NCBI GenBank assembly: GCA_003290165.1
Contig: QNQO01009151.1
Span: forward strand, 33,022 to 97,021
Reading direction: 5' to 3'
From: Berberis thunbergii
Lineage: Eukaryota > Streptophyta > Magnoliopsida > Ranunculales > Berberidaceae
DNA length: 64,000 nucleotides
Below are positions 22,640 to 34,268 of the stretch, one piece after another (positions within the stretch are counted from its first letter, which is position 1; each line of letters starts with the position of its first letter). A program made the translations under genes and the position numbers. The notes under the pieces were generated by a model. It was given only the letters and a program-made list of their open reading frames with translations, was not told the origin of the DNA and ran no database searches.

Positions 22640-23187
22640 TGTTGGATTTGTATAGCAAATAACCAACATTGAAGAGAAAAAATGTGTCTTTTGTACTTGA
22701 AGAGAATAGATGTGTCTTTTGAATTAAAAAATGATGTGTCTAATCAACACACCCTTTTGTTCTCTATATATTGAAGAGAAAAACAAGTTCTTCAAACACA
22801 TTAAATTTTTCTAAAGTTATTCATCCTTCTTCACTTCTGAGAGAGATTGCATTTGATAAATTCGCCAGAACCAACACCCTTGTGCTACGGTGTTGGTATT
22901 AGATAGTTGAATCCTGGTAGGCAGACGCCTAAAGAACTACAACACCGAGTATGAGCGAATTATGTTTATAAGACAACGAATTTGTTAGCCTCTATCCAAA
23001 ATTCAAGATGTACCAATTCCGCCAATTCAAGATAGTGATTTCGCAAGCCTCTATCTGCAATACATGTTAGTAGAGTTATTTATTTTATTTGATTTCGTTG
23101 TAATCAATTTATAATACAAATAGTATGTGTATTGTTACATTATTTATTTCAAATAAATTTATACATTGTTTTGATTGTTCTCCAACA
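22640..23187 (+). repeat. 5' LTR of the copia derivative
   Basis: It starts TGTTGGA and ends TCCAACA, a perfect 7-bp inverted pair, as usual for copia LTRs. The following TTTATAGATAGAGCT resembles a mutated TGGTATCAGAGCT primer-binding site. A TATA-like TCTCTATATATTG lies near 22775. Confidence 0.78.
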
Positions 23188-23203
23188 ATTTATAGATAGA
23201 GCT

Positions 23204-24113
23204 ATGGAACAATCGGTTAATGACATCAAACCCCATGTTGAGAAACAAAACAAGTTCAAGGGTATGAATTTCAAACGCTGACAACAAAAGATGTTGTTCT
23301 ATCTAACAACCTTAAACCTTACTCATATTGTCAAGGAAGATGTTCCTGTTACTGAAGGAGATGATATTTCCACAGATCAGTTTAATGCAATTGATGCATG
23401 AAAACATAATGAGTTTTTATGCATAAACTATATCCTAAACAGTCTCAATGATATGTTGTATGATGTGTATAGATCATACAAAACAACAAAAGAACTTTGG
23501 GATTCCATGGAAAATAAATATAAAATTGAAGATGTTGGTTCAAAAAAGTTTATCATTGGGAAATTTTTAAAGTACCAAATGATAGACTCGAAGACTGTTG
23601 TGAACCAAGTGGGGGAACTCCAGATTATGATCCTAGAACTTGCTGCAGAGGGAATGGAATTGCCACACCAATTTGCTGTCGGGGCTATCATTGAGAAATT
23701 GCCCTATTTTGGAACAATTTCAAAATTCATCTCAAACATAAAAAAAAAAAACTAATATCAATGGAGGATTTGGTTCTCAATTTAAGGGTTCAAGAAGATC
23801 ACCGCAAGAGTATGGGAATAAATATTTCTGAGTTCGACGCCAAAGCCAATGTTGTTGAGGATGGAAACAAGTCCAAGTACAAAATTCAGAAAAAGAAAAA
23901 CAAGTATGATGGAAAATGTCCACACTCACATGCACTTGTTCCAAAAGGGAAGAATTTCAAACAAATTAAATGTGCATGTTGGGTATGTGGAAAGCCTGGA
24001 CACAAGGCACAAGACTGCCACCACAAGAAGGAGAATCCTACTGCAAACAAGGATTGGTGGGTTGACACTGGTGCAACAAGGCAACAATGTCGTGAAAATC
24101 ACAAAAACAAATG
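23204..24113 (+). pseudogene. Copia gag and start of protease, broken
   Basis: An ATG at 23204 opens MEQSVNDIKPHVEKQ and GMNFKR, and a stop follows near 23279. The frame resumes at 23453 with YKTTKELWDSMENKYK, a hallmark of copia Gag (UBN2). A second break falls at about 23753 after an A-run. The zinc knuckle CWVCGKPGHKAQDC sits near 23975-24017 and the protease start WWVDTGATR near 24055. The coding phase changes at least twice. Confidence 0.85.
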
Positions 24114-24164
24114 AGTATAACACGTTCCACAATTCAATTTGAATTTATAGCCTTAGATTAGACT

Positions 24165-24472
24165 GCTAAAGAAGCAGATTGGCTGAGAAATTTTTTAGAT
24201 GACATTCCGTTATGGCCTCAACCTATGACTGCTATATGTATTCACTATGATTGCATGGCAGCTGTTGCGCGAGCGAAAAATAACATTTACAATGGTAAGT
24301 CTAAGCACATAAGACGACGGCATAACACAATAAAACAATTGCTCAAAACTAGGATCATTTCAATTGACAATGTGAAGTCAAAGAAGAATATTGCGGATCA
24401 ACTTACAAAAGGTATAACAAAAGAGCAAGTGTTAAAATTATCTAGGGGAATGGGTTTAAAGCCAATCCAATG
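24165..24472 (+). pseudogene. Copia RNase H C-terminus
   Basis: AKEADWLRNFL, IHYDCMAAVARAKN, GKSKHIRRRHN and NIADQLTKGITKEQV are the end of the copia RNase H domain and its tail. The frame closes with a stop at 24471. It follows gag without integrase or reverse transcriptase. Confidence 0.85.
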
Positions 24473-24851
24473 AGGAATATATCTGGCGAAAACCTAACCT
24501 AGCCAAATGAAATTCCAAGGCCTAGGTTCAAAAAGGCAAATTAGTTAGGTAAAACTCAAAGAATAGAGTGTACACACTCATTCCTATGATAAGAAATGTA
24601 TACTACTTGTGATGGTCAGGGTGAGTATTTATTTATTCTTAATGACACTAATTTCTTGAGAGATAAGATGAATACAACATGGTATTAATAATCTAAGTGT
24701 CACCTATATGGGAGTAAATGTGGGGTCGCATTTATGAGAATGATATGGCTGAGTTCTCTAAAACTCTCATGAATTTGGGATTTGTTCAAGACCAAAATGA
24801 ACACAACCGTATGAATTGAAAAATGTGAAGATATAATATGTGTGATGCTCA
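24473..24851 (+). other. 3' untranslated part of the copia derivative
   Basis: Non-coding sequence after the RNase H stop, ending at GATGCTC/A directly before the CACTA terminus. A purine tract and 3' LTR would be expected next but are not found. Confidence 0.5.
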
Positions 24852-25025
24852 CACTACAACACAAATGCCCAATAATAGCATTTGTTAATAGCGTTTTTGC
24901 TAAATACACTATCAAATATCAAATTTTAATGTAAACAAAAATGAAAACGCTGTAAAAAAAAGGCTAGCTTTTTGGCTCTCGCATATTTCCTCCCTCGTTT
25001 TACTGGGCGCTCGAGTTAGAGCTCG

Positions 25026-25340
25026 ATGAAACTTCACCCTCCCCTCAAACTCGTCGTCTCCCTCACTGCTCCCTCATCTCGCCATCTCCCTCCCTACTCT
25101 TTCCATATCTCCATCTTCCTCACTGCTCCCTCCATCTCGCCATCTCCCTCACTGCTCCCTCCATCTCTCCAACGCCCTCACTGCTTTCTCCATATCTTCA
25201 TCTTCATCTCCCTTACTGCTCCCTCCATCTCTTCGTCTCCCTCCCTTTTCTATCTGTTACTTTCCCTCCTTTTTTGTCGCTTGATCTCACTCTATCGCAG
25301 CCAATTCATCTCTCTTGCACTCGATTCACCTCTCACTTGA
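25026..25340 (+). repeat. CT-rich imperfect tandem repeat
   Basis: CTCACTGCTCCCTCCATCTC-type words recur about six times between 25060 and 25245. An open frame of 104 codons crosses it but is low complexity. It resembles the pyrimidine-rich 5' leader of a plant gene and lies upstream of the first captured exon, so it might be leader or promoter sequence picked up with a gene. Confidence 0.5.
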
Positions 25341-25685
25341 TTCGACAACAGTTGTTCGTCTTTCTGGGGTGTTACTCTCACATCAACGCCACAAATGGAT
25401 TGATTTCTCTATCCCTGATGAAGACTATGTTACTGAAGAGGCATGGTCTTGCATGACTGATATGATTTCCTAACAACCCTTTAACAAAGTTTCGATTTTT
25501 ATGTTGAATGTTACTGAATTTTTATGTTGAATGCCCCTTTTCCTTTCTCCTCTTCTTCGCAACAAATCATGGCTCTACCTCCATCGAAACCCTTTTTAGA
25601 TTAGAGACTAATAACCACATGTCATGTTTGTTTGATTTTATGATTATCGCTTGCTAAATTTCTCAATTTTTGGTGTGTTATAGGA

Positions 25686-25991
25686 GCAACACCTAAATCA
25701 GTTTTGGAGCTAATGAATGTGAAGGATGTAACACTAGCTCATGTGAAGAGCCATATACATGGGTAGATTAACACTTTGATCTAAATCAGAGAAGGGGTTG
25801 GTTTTGATCTTAAAATTTCCTTTTTATTTGTGTGTGTATGTTTTTGGTGGGGGATGGAAAACAAGGGCTAAGGACAAAAAGGGCATCTACGGAGTAATCT
25901 TAGCAATGTGGACTCTCTCTATAAATTTCTTTTGTTTGGATTATCATGTAGATTTACAGGACAGTGAAGAGTAGTGACAAAGGAGGAGCAG
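25686..25991 (+). pseudogene. KANADI-like GARP transcription factor fragment
   Basis: Two exons are visible. The first (about 25686-25757) gives ATPKSVLELMNVKDV and LAHVKSHI, the second half of the GARP (Myb-like) DNA-binding domain. The second (about 25951-25991, after an AG acceptor) gives YRTVKSSDKGGAG and is followed by a GT donor. These are the characteristic KANADI words (TPKSVLELM, HVKSH, YRTVK). KANADI proteins set abaxial identity in leaves and other organs. The first half of the domain and the rest of the protein are absent, so no binding domain could form. Confidence 0.82.
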
Positions 25992-26750
25992 GTATAATTT
26001 GGATTTTTACCTTCAAAACAACCCTAAGTTAGTTTTCTTCTTCATCATCATCACAATTGTAGTGAGCTAATAAGAGAGGAAATAAAGAGATATATTCAAC
26101 AGGTTAAGCTGATGCACTAGCTAGCTAGTAGTCCTCTTCTACTGTTTTCAACTATAAAATAGTGGAGAGATTTTGGAGTCCTACAGACTTTTCAGCACAT
26201 GATTTTGGTTGGATGTCTGACATAGTAAAATCAATGACTCAATGTTGGTGTGAATGTGTTGGAGGTGAAGGGTGGCTTATCTTCTGACAAACTTGATACC
26301 AATCCCTCTCACTCTCTCAATCCACCACCACCACCATCAATATTATCTCCTAGGTGAGTGCATTACCACCTCGATTTCCATCATTTTCTTTGCATCTCAT
26401 CATCATCATATAACATGCAAATGATATGATTCAATTAAGGGCCGGTATCAAAGTCATCCACATACAAACAACAACAATGGTCTTTGTGCAAACACACATT
26501 CACACATGCCTTGATTCTTGTTTGTAGGTATTTTACTTAATATCATTAATAGGATTTTGAGCAAGACAATTAAGTACATTGATATTGATGAAGACATAGA
26601 GTCTAGGACCTCTACAGGTCTAGGTCTCTGAGAGTTTGATTAATAGTGAGAATATTAATTAATGTTGTTTGGTTGTTGGATTTTATTGACTTTTTACACA
26701 AATGCTGGAGAACCAAAGACAAAAGGAATGGATTTTAGTTAACAAACATT
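25992..26750. other. Captured intron or spacer
   Basis: Sequence between the KANADI-like and RRP36 pieces. A frame near 26262-26340 (LSSDKLDTNPSHS, then a Pro run) ends at a GTGAGT donor and could be another KANADI-like exon, but I cannot confirm it. A possible exon of unknown source must be allowed here. Confidence 0.4.
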
Positions 26751-26799
26751 AGTGATCCTGATTGGGTTTAGCTCATTTGTTGAAGCTAACAGGCAAAGG

Positions 26800-27827
26800 G
26801 AAATAATGTTTTCAAATCAAAACATGGTGCTTGATCCTATGACTATTGCTCTATTTGCAAAAAACTATGAGTATGAATCCTCTTCAGAAGAGGTTGATAG
26901 TTTCCTAGCCTATATGCAATTCTATAGGTTTTTTTTTTAATTTCTAAAACTAGTAAAATTATTGGAGTTTTTCTTTAGCTGATTAAATATACTGATAGGA
27001 GGAGCTAGAGCGTGAGCTTGCCGATGTCTCATTTGAAGAGCTTCAAAAAGCACGCTCTAATGGTTTTCAGTCTGTGCATCGAATGACCAATGGAGAGAAG
27101 AAGGTTGGGCGAGCAAACAAGAACATGTAAGTTTCTTCCTTGTAATTCTATTACTCTCCTCAAGTTCTCATCTTTCTACCAATACTTGATCATGCAAATC
27201 TATGGTGAAGACCAATGGAGATCAGCAGCAAGAAGCCTGTTGGCAGGTATAGGGAAGTCATCCAAGCACCTAAAAAGGTAAACATGTTTTGGTGTGTAAG
27301 CTTCTTGTTGAATATTTCAGGACTAACTTGGATTTACGATCTTCTAAAACACCGATTGATTGGATTCCTCATGATTTGTGAAACATATAATTGCAAAAAC
27401 ATTTATTGAAAGATCATACGCGAATGACTCCCTGTTGAGGTTTATAAATGGTCTCCTTGTTCACGACTTACTATATTTATTAACTTAGCATCCTATTTTG
27501 GATGGGTTTGTTTATCATCTCCTTTTGTTCCTAAGCTCATGTATGCTACTATGCTAGCCCAAAAACCCGGACTTGATGCCAACTACTATAGTAAAAGAAA
27601 TCCATTGAAACTACTTAGGTAAGAGTGAGATAACAATTTGATTCTGGGTTGCATTTGCAGATCAATCTTTTTTTTTCAACACATCTACATTCTGAAAATC
27701 CTTAACAAATTAGTTATTTTGATGATATGATTGTTTATTTACTGGTTTATTGTTTTATTTCTATTAATTTTCAGGTGATTCGTGACCCACAGTTTGAATC
27801 TTTATGTGGGACTCTTGATCCTGACTG
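26800..27827 (+). pseudogene. RRP36-like rRNA-processing protein fragment
   Basis: Exons and junctions are clear. A possible acidic first exon gives YEYESSSEEV (26860-26895). Then 26998-27127 gives ELERELADVSFEELQKARSN and ends GKK-type VGRANKN before GTAAGT. 27211-27277 gives MEISSKKPVGRYREVIQAP with donor GTAAAC. 27775-27827 gives VIRDPQFESLCGTLDPD with donor GTGAAC. This is the conserved core of RRP36, a nucleolar protein needed for early cleavages of pre-18S rRNA. The C-terminal half, from the following exon on, is missing. Introns prove DNA-level capture or a broken gene rather than a retrocopy. Confidence 0.87.
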
Positions 27828-28702
27828 GTGAACCTCTTTCTGTCTCTTGTCCTTATTGCTAGTACGATAGGATCCTCTTTTGATATTCATGTGATGACCA
27901 TAAAAATCATAGTTACTTGATAGAATCGCTACTCTTCTAATCAGATTGTTTGCCTAAGAAATTGCTCTTATTGGTGTCCTTTTTCATTCCCTTTTCCCTG
28001 ATAAATCTACTTATTTGTCTTTCATCTAGTAGTAGTGCATTGTGTGCTTGCAATTATATAATCTTTGCAAGTATTCCTCATCGTGTTGTATCTATAGTAG
28101 GATTGTTTGACGAATGCCTAGGTACAACAATCCTCAGAACAATTTAACTCTCAAGTAATTCATCTTGCACTTTTTTGGTGCACCAAGCAGATCAATTTGC
28201 TGTCTAGAAGAAAGAGAATGGCTTTCAGATTGAATTTAAAAAAGATTGAATATAAATTATAATTTGAATTGAGTATATTTAATACAATGTTTAATCAATG
28301 GACTGAAGTAATGCTCTCTGTGTAATTTCGTATCCATTGCTACCAGTCTGGGACTCTTGGATTATGCATCCAAGTTGAGTTTGTGACGCGGTATACAAAT
28401 TTGGTTATATTATCACAAATGTGGTTATGTAGCCAAGTTGAGTTTGTGATGCAGCGTACCTAAGTTGGGGCTTTCTAAAAATGGGTTTTGGTTTGGTTGT
28501 CATCTGTACCTACCCTTGTGATTTCAGACTATTTGAGGCTTTGTTGAAAATGGGGTTTGTGAATAACTGGCAGGCTTTCTGAAATTTGGGGTTGGAAGGC
28601 ATTTTTGGTTTTTGGCAAAATAGATAAGTTTTCAATGTGTTTTTATAAATGTGTTTGAGTTTTCTAGGATTTAGACAAATTATCTGAAATGGGTTTTGAA
28701 TT
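27828..28702. other. Captured intron or spacer
   Basis: No exon recognised. A GTTGAGTTTGTGA phrase occurs twice (28374 and 28437) in a short local duplication. A minus-strand open frame (28866-28510) is opposite the next gene fragment and is a shadow. Confidence 0.35.
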
Positions 28703-30430
28703 ATGAACAACATAGTTGTTAATGGATTGGCTTTGAAACAGGCTATAGAGTCGAATTTTGTTAAGACTAATACCTCTGGACAAGAGAGTAGACGCAAAGG
28801 AAGGATTTCGAGACTTGTGAGCCATGTGAAAATGGCAGATCCTTGCATTTCTTGCACTACATTCAATATTCTGGCACCAATCTACAAAAGGCTTGACAAG
28901 GAGGTAGTTAAGAAATGCACAATTTCAGTTAGATGAATTATGTTTTGGTATGGCTTTTTATATTAACGATGGCGTGTTTAATTGTCTTGCTCTCTTGCTA
29001 CTTTTTTTTTTAATTTTAAAGAACAAAATCAGAGTCTTCGTGAGAGCGAGCATCGTATAAATTGGTTAACCAGGAATCAGAGCCTCTTGGATAGGCTTTT
29101 GTTTGATAGATCTTCAATTATTTGTCTTCAGGTATGTCTCATGGGTCAATTGATATTTTTTTATGGATGTAGATTTGTGAGTTCTTCATATTTGAATTAT
29201 AATGTCTGCATGATGTTGTGATCTCATAGGAATTTGGGTTGGAAATGAAGAACTTGTTCATATCTATGAGAAAAGGCTGGGGGATGCTGGTTATATCAGT
29301 TTCAAGCTTGCACGGACAAATAATCGTGGGGATGGTACGTTTATTACATATACTTGTGTAGATAATAATTTGACACATTTGATTGAGCGACGTTCAAATT
29401 TTAATGGGTGAGCGAGCCTGACATTTTGCATTGCCACAAGACACACGTGTCTGCATCCTTGTTATGCAACTAGCTAGCCTCCCCACCACACACACTCACA
29501 CACAATCTTCTCAAGAATCTATTGTAAAGGGAAGTATCCAATGTTGAATAATTTTTGACAGCACATAATGCATGAATGAGTCCCAGACGCAGTACATCGT
29601 GATTTTTTTTTTTTTGAGGATTTTCCTTTCTTTGGACACATTAAAAGCACGTTGATACTTTCTACTTTTGTCATTGGAAATCATTTTAGTACCCTTATTG
29701 TGAAGTTTGGTAGTTGTCATTTAACTCTCTTTTTTCCGCACTTGATGGTTTTGTTGAAAACGCAAGTATCCTAAAGTCTGGCTTGAGGGTTTCCCACTGA
29801 TCAGCTATGCAGCAGGCTTAGCAAGTACATAAATTCTATGAAAGAATAATCAAGTTGAGATGGTTTAGTGCAAAATCTCATTCTTAGTTTATGAGGTGTT
29901 CTTTCTCTCACACACTTAGGCCTCAGTAAACTTGATTCCCATTTCGTTCAGGCCACAAGTTATATTGAAACAAGGTGTTCTAAAACCTATTCAGATCTGC
30001 TTTGTTGTTGTTGTGTGGGATTGTTTATCACTATTATTAATTATTTATTTAGAAAAATGTTACGTTGGTAACAGGTAGTATTGTACCTCGGATTCAACTT
30101 TCAAGTTGTCATTCTGAATGAACTAGCTAGGTTGTTACTGATCTCTTACCCACGAGCTTTAAAATAATGTCTCTGACTTGTTTTAATAAATTGTATCATT
30201 CTGCTACAGGTTTGTTGACTGATGTTCACAAGGACTACTTCAAGATTGTAGATTATCAAGAGTTGCTTTTCAATGACTTTGGAGATCGTGTTGCTCAGCT
30301 TCTACGTGTTGAATCAGTTATACCATTTTGGCAAGGCAAGATTCGAAATGTGCACCAAAAAATTCTTATTGTGAATACGCATCTCCTATTCCCTCATAAT
30401 TTTAGTTTGTATATTGTACGGTTACATCAG
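28703..30430 (+). pseudogene. CCR4-like endonuclease/exonuclease/phosphatase fragment
   Basis: Four exons. 28703-28905 ends ISCTTFNILAPIYKRLD, the start of the fold. 29022-29131 gives NQSLLDRLLFDRSSIICLQ. 29230-29334 gives WVGNEELVHIYEKRL and ARTNNRGDG. 30210-30430 gives FNDFGDRVAQLLRVES and ILIVNTHLLFP. The introns keep GT and AG ends. It resembles the plant CCR4-like/calcium-binding EEP family, Mg-dependent nucleases. The third exon has lost one base near its start, so the catalytic Glu of the usual CLQE block falls at a frameshift. The C-terminal half with the remaining catalytic residues is absent. Confidence 0.83.
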
Positions 30431-30961
30431 GTAGATTTGCCTTGTTTCTTATGCTGTAATTACATCTTATTAGTGTAGTTTCAATTTTCTTTGCTTCATC
30501 AGAGCATTATCATCTTGTTGCTTCCTTTAACTGTGTTATTATCATGTTGTTGCTTCCTTTAACTGTGTTTTATTGAATAGTGGTTAAATTGCTTTAAGAA
30601 GTTCTCTAACCAAGCCTTACCCTTGGGCCTCAAGTTTTCTTGGGTTAGCTCTCCATCATGTGCATCCTATTCAATATCATGGATGGTTCAATTGGTCTTC
30701 TAGTGATTTACTATAGTATTAGGGAGGATCAAATTTCAGTTTTGAATGAGTTTCAAAAGTCCCTTGGTTCAAACTCTTGAGGTTGTATGGCAAGGTTCAA
30801 AGTCCCTTGGTTCATCTTCCCAGGTGATTATGTTCGTCTAGCTTTTAAATAATTCAAGTGAGGTAAAACTTAGTTTTATATTTTGCAATTTGGATTCTGT
30901 TTACTGATAGTTCTACATTAAACTTTATTAATTACCAATTTCCAGTTGAACTTTATTGCAG
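30431..30961. other. Spacer between two gene pieces
   Basis: A 32-base phrase around TTGTTGCTTCCTTTAACTG is duplicated in tandem at 30508-30571. No exon is recognised before the acceptor at 30961. Confidence 0.4.
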
Positions 30962-32100
30962 ATTTTTACTGGTATATTCCCGAGGCATTATGATCCTCCA
31001 GATGATTTCATATTTGAAATTAACGATGTTTCTCCTCCCATTCAGGTAAATCCTATTTTAAGTGATCAAAATGTGTTTTGCATCAAGAACTCATTTGTTT
31101 GTTTCTTCACTGAAGGACGATGTTTCTCTGTTTGATTATAATGTTCAAGAGAGAGTGAATGACTTTGTTGCTGCAGCTATAGCACAGGTATGTGAATGCA
31201 TTTTTCTCTCTCACTCTACAAATCTGAACTGTTTTTGAATTACTGCCCCAACAATGCTGCTTTTCTGCCAAATATTGTTTGTTTCTTCCATAAATCTTTT
31301 TTAGGCTTACATCACTACCAAGTGCTGATGTTCAAATGGCTACCATGATCTAAAAAGTTAGCGTGTAAATTTCAAGGTCAAGATATAATCTAAAATATAA
31401 CAGTGTATAAATTTAAAAGACAAGTATATTTTCATATAAAAAAAACATGTGTAGAGTATGAAACGACAATGAATATTTCTTGAAGTGATATTATAGTTAG
31501 TATATATTGCTAATGAAGTAATAAATTATGGTGTCGACTAAGTACCTAAGAGGATCTGAAGTCGAAATAGACCGAATATCCCTGTTTTGACCAACCTTTG
31601 AGAAACCAAAAAATAAAAAACAACAACGAAATGAGCTAAACAAATACTAGTAATCTTGAGTACTTTGATACTGTAACTTTGGAACTGAACTGAAAGCAAC
31701 TGGAACCATAGCTTGTACTTTCTAGCTATATTTCTTTTGCATTCATTCCATGCATAGGAGTTATAGCTTGTACTTTCCATATATGCAGATAAAGCAAATG
31801 CATACTGGACGGGATACTTCAGCAATAGGCCAGCCTTCAAAGGCTCTGTCAAATGGGTGAATGGCTATTATTTGGTGAGACGTTATGCCTAATTCATGTT
31901 CCATCAGTGGTTATTTTGACAGATTTCTAGCATTTAAGTCTATTGTTTACAAGCTACTCATTAATCTTCAGGCTGCGAGGCAACTTGAATTTTTGAAAGG
32001 GCGGAATGATTCTGGTCCCAAGACGGACTTGTTGGCTGATGCTTTAACAATTGCTCAACATCATGACGCTATTACTGGTACACAAAGGCAGCATGTTGAT
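30962..32100 (+). pseudogene. Class II alpha-mannosidase (GH38) fragment
   Basis: Exons at 30962-31045 (IFPRHYDPPDDFIFEIN), 31116-31187 (YNVQERVNDFVAAAIAQ), about 31789-31874 (KANAYWTGYFSNRPAFKG) and 31972-32100 (AARQLEFLKGRND, LADALTIAQHHDAITG). The order and wording are those of plant vacuolar/lysosomal-type alpha-mannosidase, which removes mannose from N-glycans. QHHDAITG is the conserved active-site-region block. The N-terminal catalytic half with the nucleophile Asp is missing, exons normally present between the second and third are absent, and the third exon has a small frame disturbance at its start. Confidence 0.85.
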
Positions 32101-33600
32101 TTATTTTTTTACTTCATGCTACTATGTTAGAACATGATGGTTCTCTTATAAAGGATGTACATCCTGATATTGTTCATATTGTCACAGGTTCGCTTGGATA
32201 AAGCTTTGGAAGAAGATGCACCATTTGATGTTTGCAGCTGCCAAGTGAATTATTTAGTCGTGGTTGTAGCTATTTAATGATTTTCCGTAAATGCTGTTGT
32301 AGTTTGATAGTTTAAGCAACTGATAACTTTCTCCATTTCTGCACTTGGTGATGGTGTTTTGTTTAAGCTACCTGTAACCATTTGTTCATTCTTTCTCCCT
32401 TCCTTTTCTCTTTTTTTAGATAGAAAAATCATACAGGTACATGAAATAAGAATTGTGTCACTATACCTTTGTCCATTCTCATGGCAAGCATTCTTCATGT
32501 TGATTAACAAAACCCATATTTGACATGTATTCCATATTTATTCACATTATTAGTCAAGACAAACATTCTTCATGTTGATTAACAAAACCCATATTTGACA
32601 TGTATTCCATTTTACTTTTAATGAAAAGTGTATTTTTCAGTTAGACTTATAACACTAGTTGAGTGGGTTTCTTTTATTTTTATATCCTATAGGATCCCCT
32701 CATGCTTTACTAATGTGAGTTGTTTGGTGAAGAATACTTTTATTTCATTTGAATTAGACTTATTCAAAGTTGATGATACCTTGTATAACTTTAATATGTC
32801 AATCGGCATATGATGTTTTGCAGTATGCCATGCATTACTCATGTTATCATTTTCTAATATATTTGAATTTGATGGGGTTGTTGGGGGAACAAAGAGAAGG
32901 CAACAGAAAGGGTCCAACATCAAGCTCTGAACATGAAGGACCCAAGACATCAGACCCCAAGGTTTGTTCTACGTACTTTGATGATTCTTTCCATTGTGAT
33001 CACTTATTTATGAGACTGTCACCTACAAAAATACATAAACAAAAAATTTGTGCATATTCCTAGTCCTTTATGACATTGTCATGAATTTCTTACAAGACAA
33101 GTCCCGTTGCTTTTATAAAACTTGTTGGTTGCTTCTTCAGATTTTTTTTAGATGGTTACTTTTGTTACAAAATTTTCTATTAACTTTTTCCTTAACTATC
33201 TGACAGTTTTATACATTATTTTTAGGGACTTTGCTGATTGAGCGAGGTTGGCAAGAGGCGTATTGATCAAGTTGCTGATTGGTCGAGCTCTTGCTGGAAA
33301 ATGGAGCGCTCTGTTGAGGTGGACTGATGAAGATGACTGTGGTTCTGTTGAGGTGGTTAAGGTGTTAATACAGGGAGTTGTGGTACTTTATATTTAGTTT
33401 TTATTTAGGTTTTGAAAAGCTGAAAATGTTTTGTGACTCGATGTAATACAAAGAGCTGATCTTTATTATTAATTTTATAGATTTTGTGACTCAATGTAAT
33501 ACATTATCTCATTAATTATATTACTTTGCCTCCATTCATGGAAATGTTTAAGTTTGGCACATTAAAATTTTTATTTTCTAAAAATAAAACTTATTAGATG
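32101..33600. other. Captured spacer with possible unidentified exons
   Basis: Possible exons are 32188-32250 (RLDKALEEDAPFDV after an AG acceptor) and 32870-32961 (GPTSSSEHEGPKTSDP before a GT donor); I cannot name them. A 47-base direct repeat is present at 32489-32535 and 32564-32610, with a 28-base spacer. Nothing else is recognised. Confidence 0.35.
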
Positions 33601-33659
33601 TAATAAAAAGTCATTTGATAGCAAAAAAAAAATAAAAAAAATTGCTATGTATACTCTAC

Positions 33660-33764
33660 CATAGCGTTTCTAAAACGCTATAAAGGCCAAACTTACCATA
33701 GCGTTTTAACGCTATAATAGCCCCTGGATCTATTATAGCTCTGGCAGACATAGCGTTTACTAAA
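33660..33764. repeat. Subterminal palindromes of the CACTA-type element
   Basis: CATAGCGTTTCTAAAACGCT (33660-33679) and CATAGCGTTTTAACGCTATA (33698-33717) are near-perfect hairpins. A third half-copy, CATAGCGTTTACTAAA, lies at 33750-33764. Left-end words at 24892-24952 match this core. In CACTA elements such subterminal repeats bind the transposition proteins and are needed for end recognition. Confidence 0.65.
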
Positions 33765-34268
33765 ATAAATAGAGAATCATATCTATGAAGTTAGAATGAA
33801 AGCTGAAACTATTCAAATGATGAACAAAAATATCAACTAATACTCTAAATCTCCATTGTAACCATGCAAGACAATCACCCGGAGCCTAGACCAACATCTC
33901 TTTCATCCAATGAAATTACTTATAAACATTAGTTGTCCAAATAACAAATGAGAATGATGGATTACCAGATACAATTGCATAGAAGTCAATTGTGCATCTG
34001 TTGTGCAATGTCTCTAGCTCTTCTGACTCTGTCCAATCGACACCTCTTCGCTTGGGTTTGGACGCATAAAAGTCATCTTTTCCTAGCTGCAAAATGGATC
34101 TGGACTCCAACCCTTCTGTCACTCTGTAAACCTCCTACATCAGCAATTTGGTCTGTTAGCAGAGGTTGCATCAGTGCAATGCAGAATACAAGTTCAAATA
34201 TTACTTTCTAGAAGACAATATAAATATAATAGAGGAACATCATACTTTGCATGGCCTAAACCTTATTT
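33765..34268. other. Unidentified sequence, possible minus-strand exon
   Basis: A minus-strand frame (34122-33916) begins TEGLESRSILQLGKDDFYAS and could be exonic because it is compositionally protein-like, but I do not recognise it. No TAGTG terminus is found here. Confidence 0.35.

Larger units (their letters stand above)
22640..24851 (+). mobile_element. Ty1/copia deletion derivative
   Basis: A 548-bp LTR is followed by gag, the first residues of protease, then directly the C-terminal RNase H. Integrase and reverse transcriptase are missing, so a large internal deletion joins about 24085 to the RNase H part near 24150. No 3' LTR is found before the CACTA terminus at 24852 or later in the window. 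Confidence 0.8.
24852..33764 (+). mobile_element. Probable CACTA-type element carrying captured gene pieces
   Basis: The left end CACTACAACACAAATGCCC has the CACTA terminal form and is followed by subterminal TAGCGTTTTT and AAAACGCT words (24892-24952). At 33660-33764 the same core occurs as three copies of CATAGCGTTT, two of them paired with ACGCTAT into palindromes. Between the ends lie parts of four plant genes, all plus strand, with introns. The right TAGTG terminus is not found, so the right border is approximate and the end has probably been lost. No transposase is present, so it would depend on an autonomous partner. Confidence 0.6.

Noticed and set aside
25026..25340. 104-codon plus frame
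   Set aside because: Low-complexity CT-rich tandem repeat; reads as repeated Ser/Pro/Leu without a domain.
26053..26062. TTGTAGTG as a possible right end of the CACTA element
   Set aside because: It lies within the KANADI-side spacer, lacks the subterminal palindromes and is not preceded by the complement of the left end.
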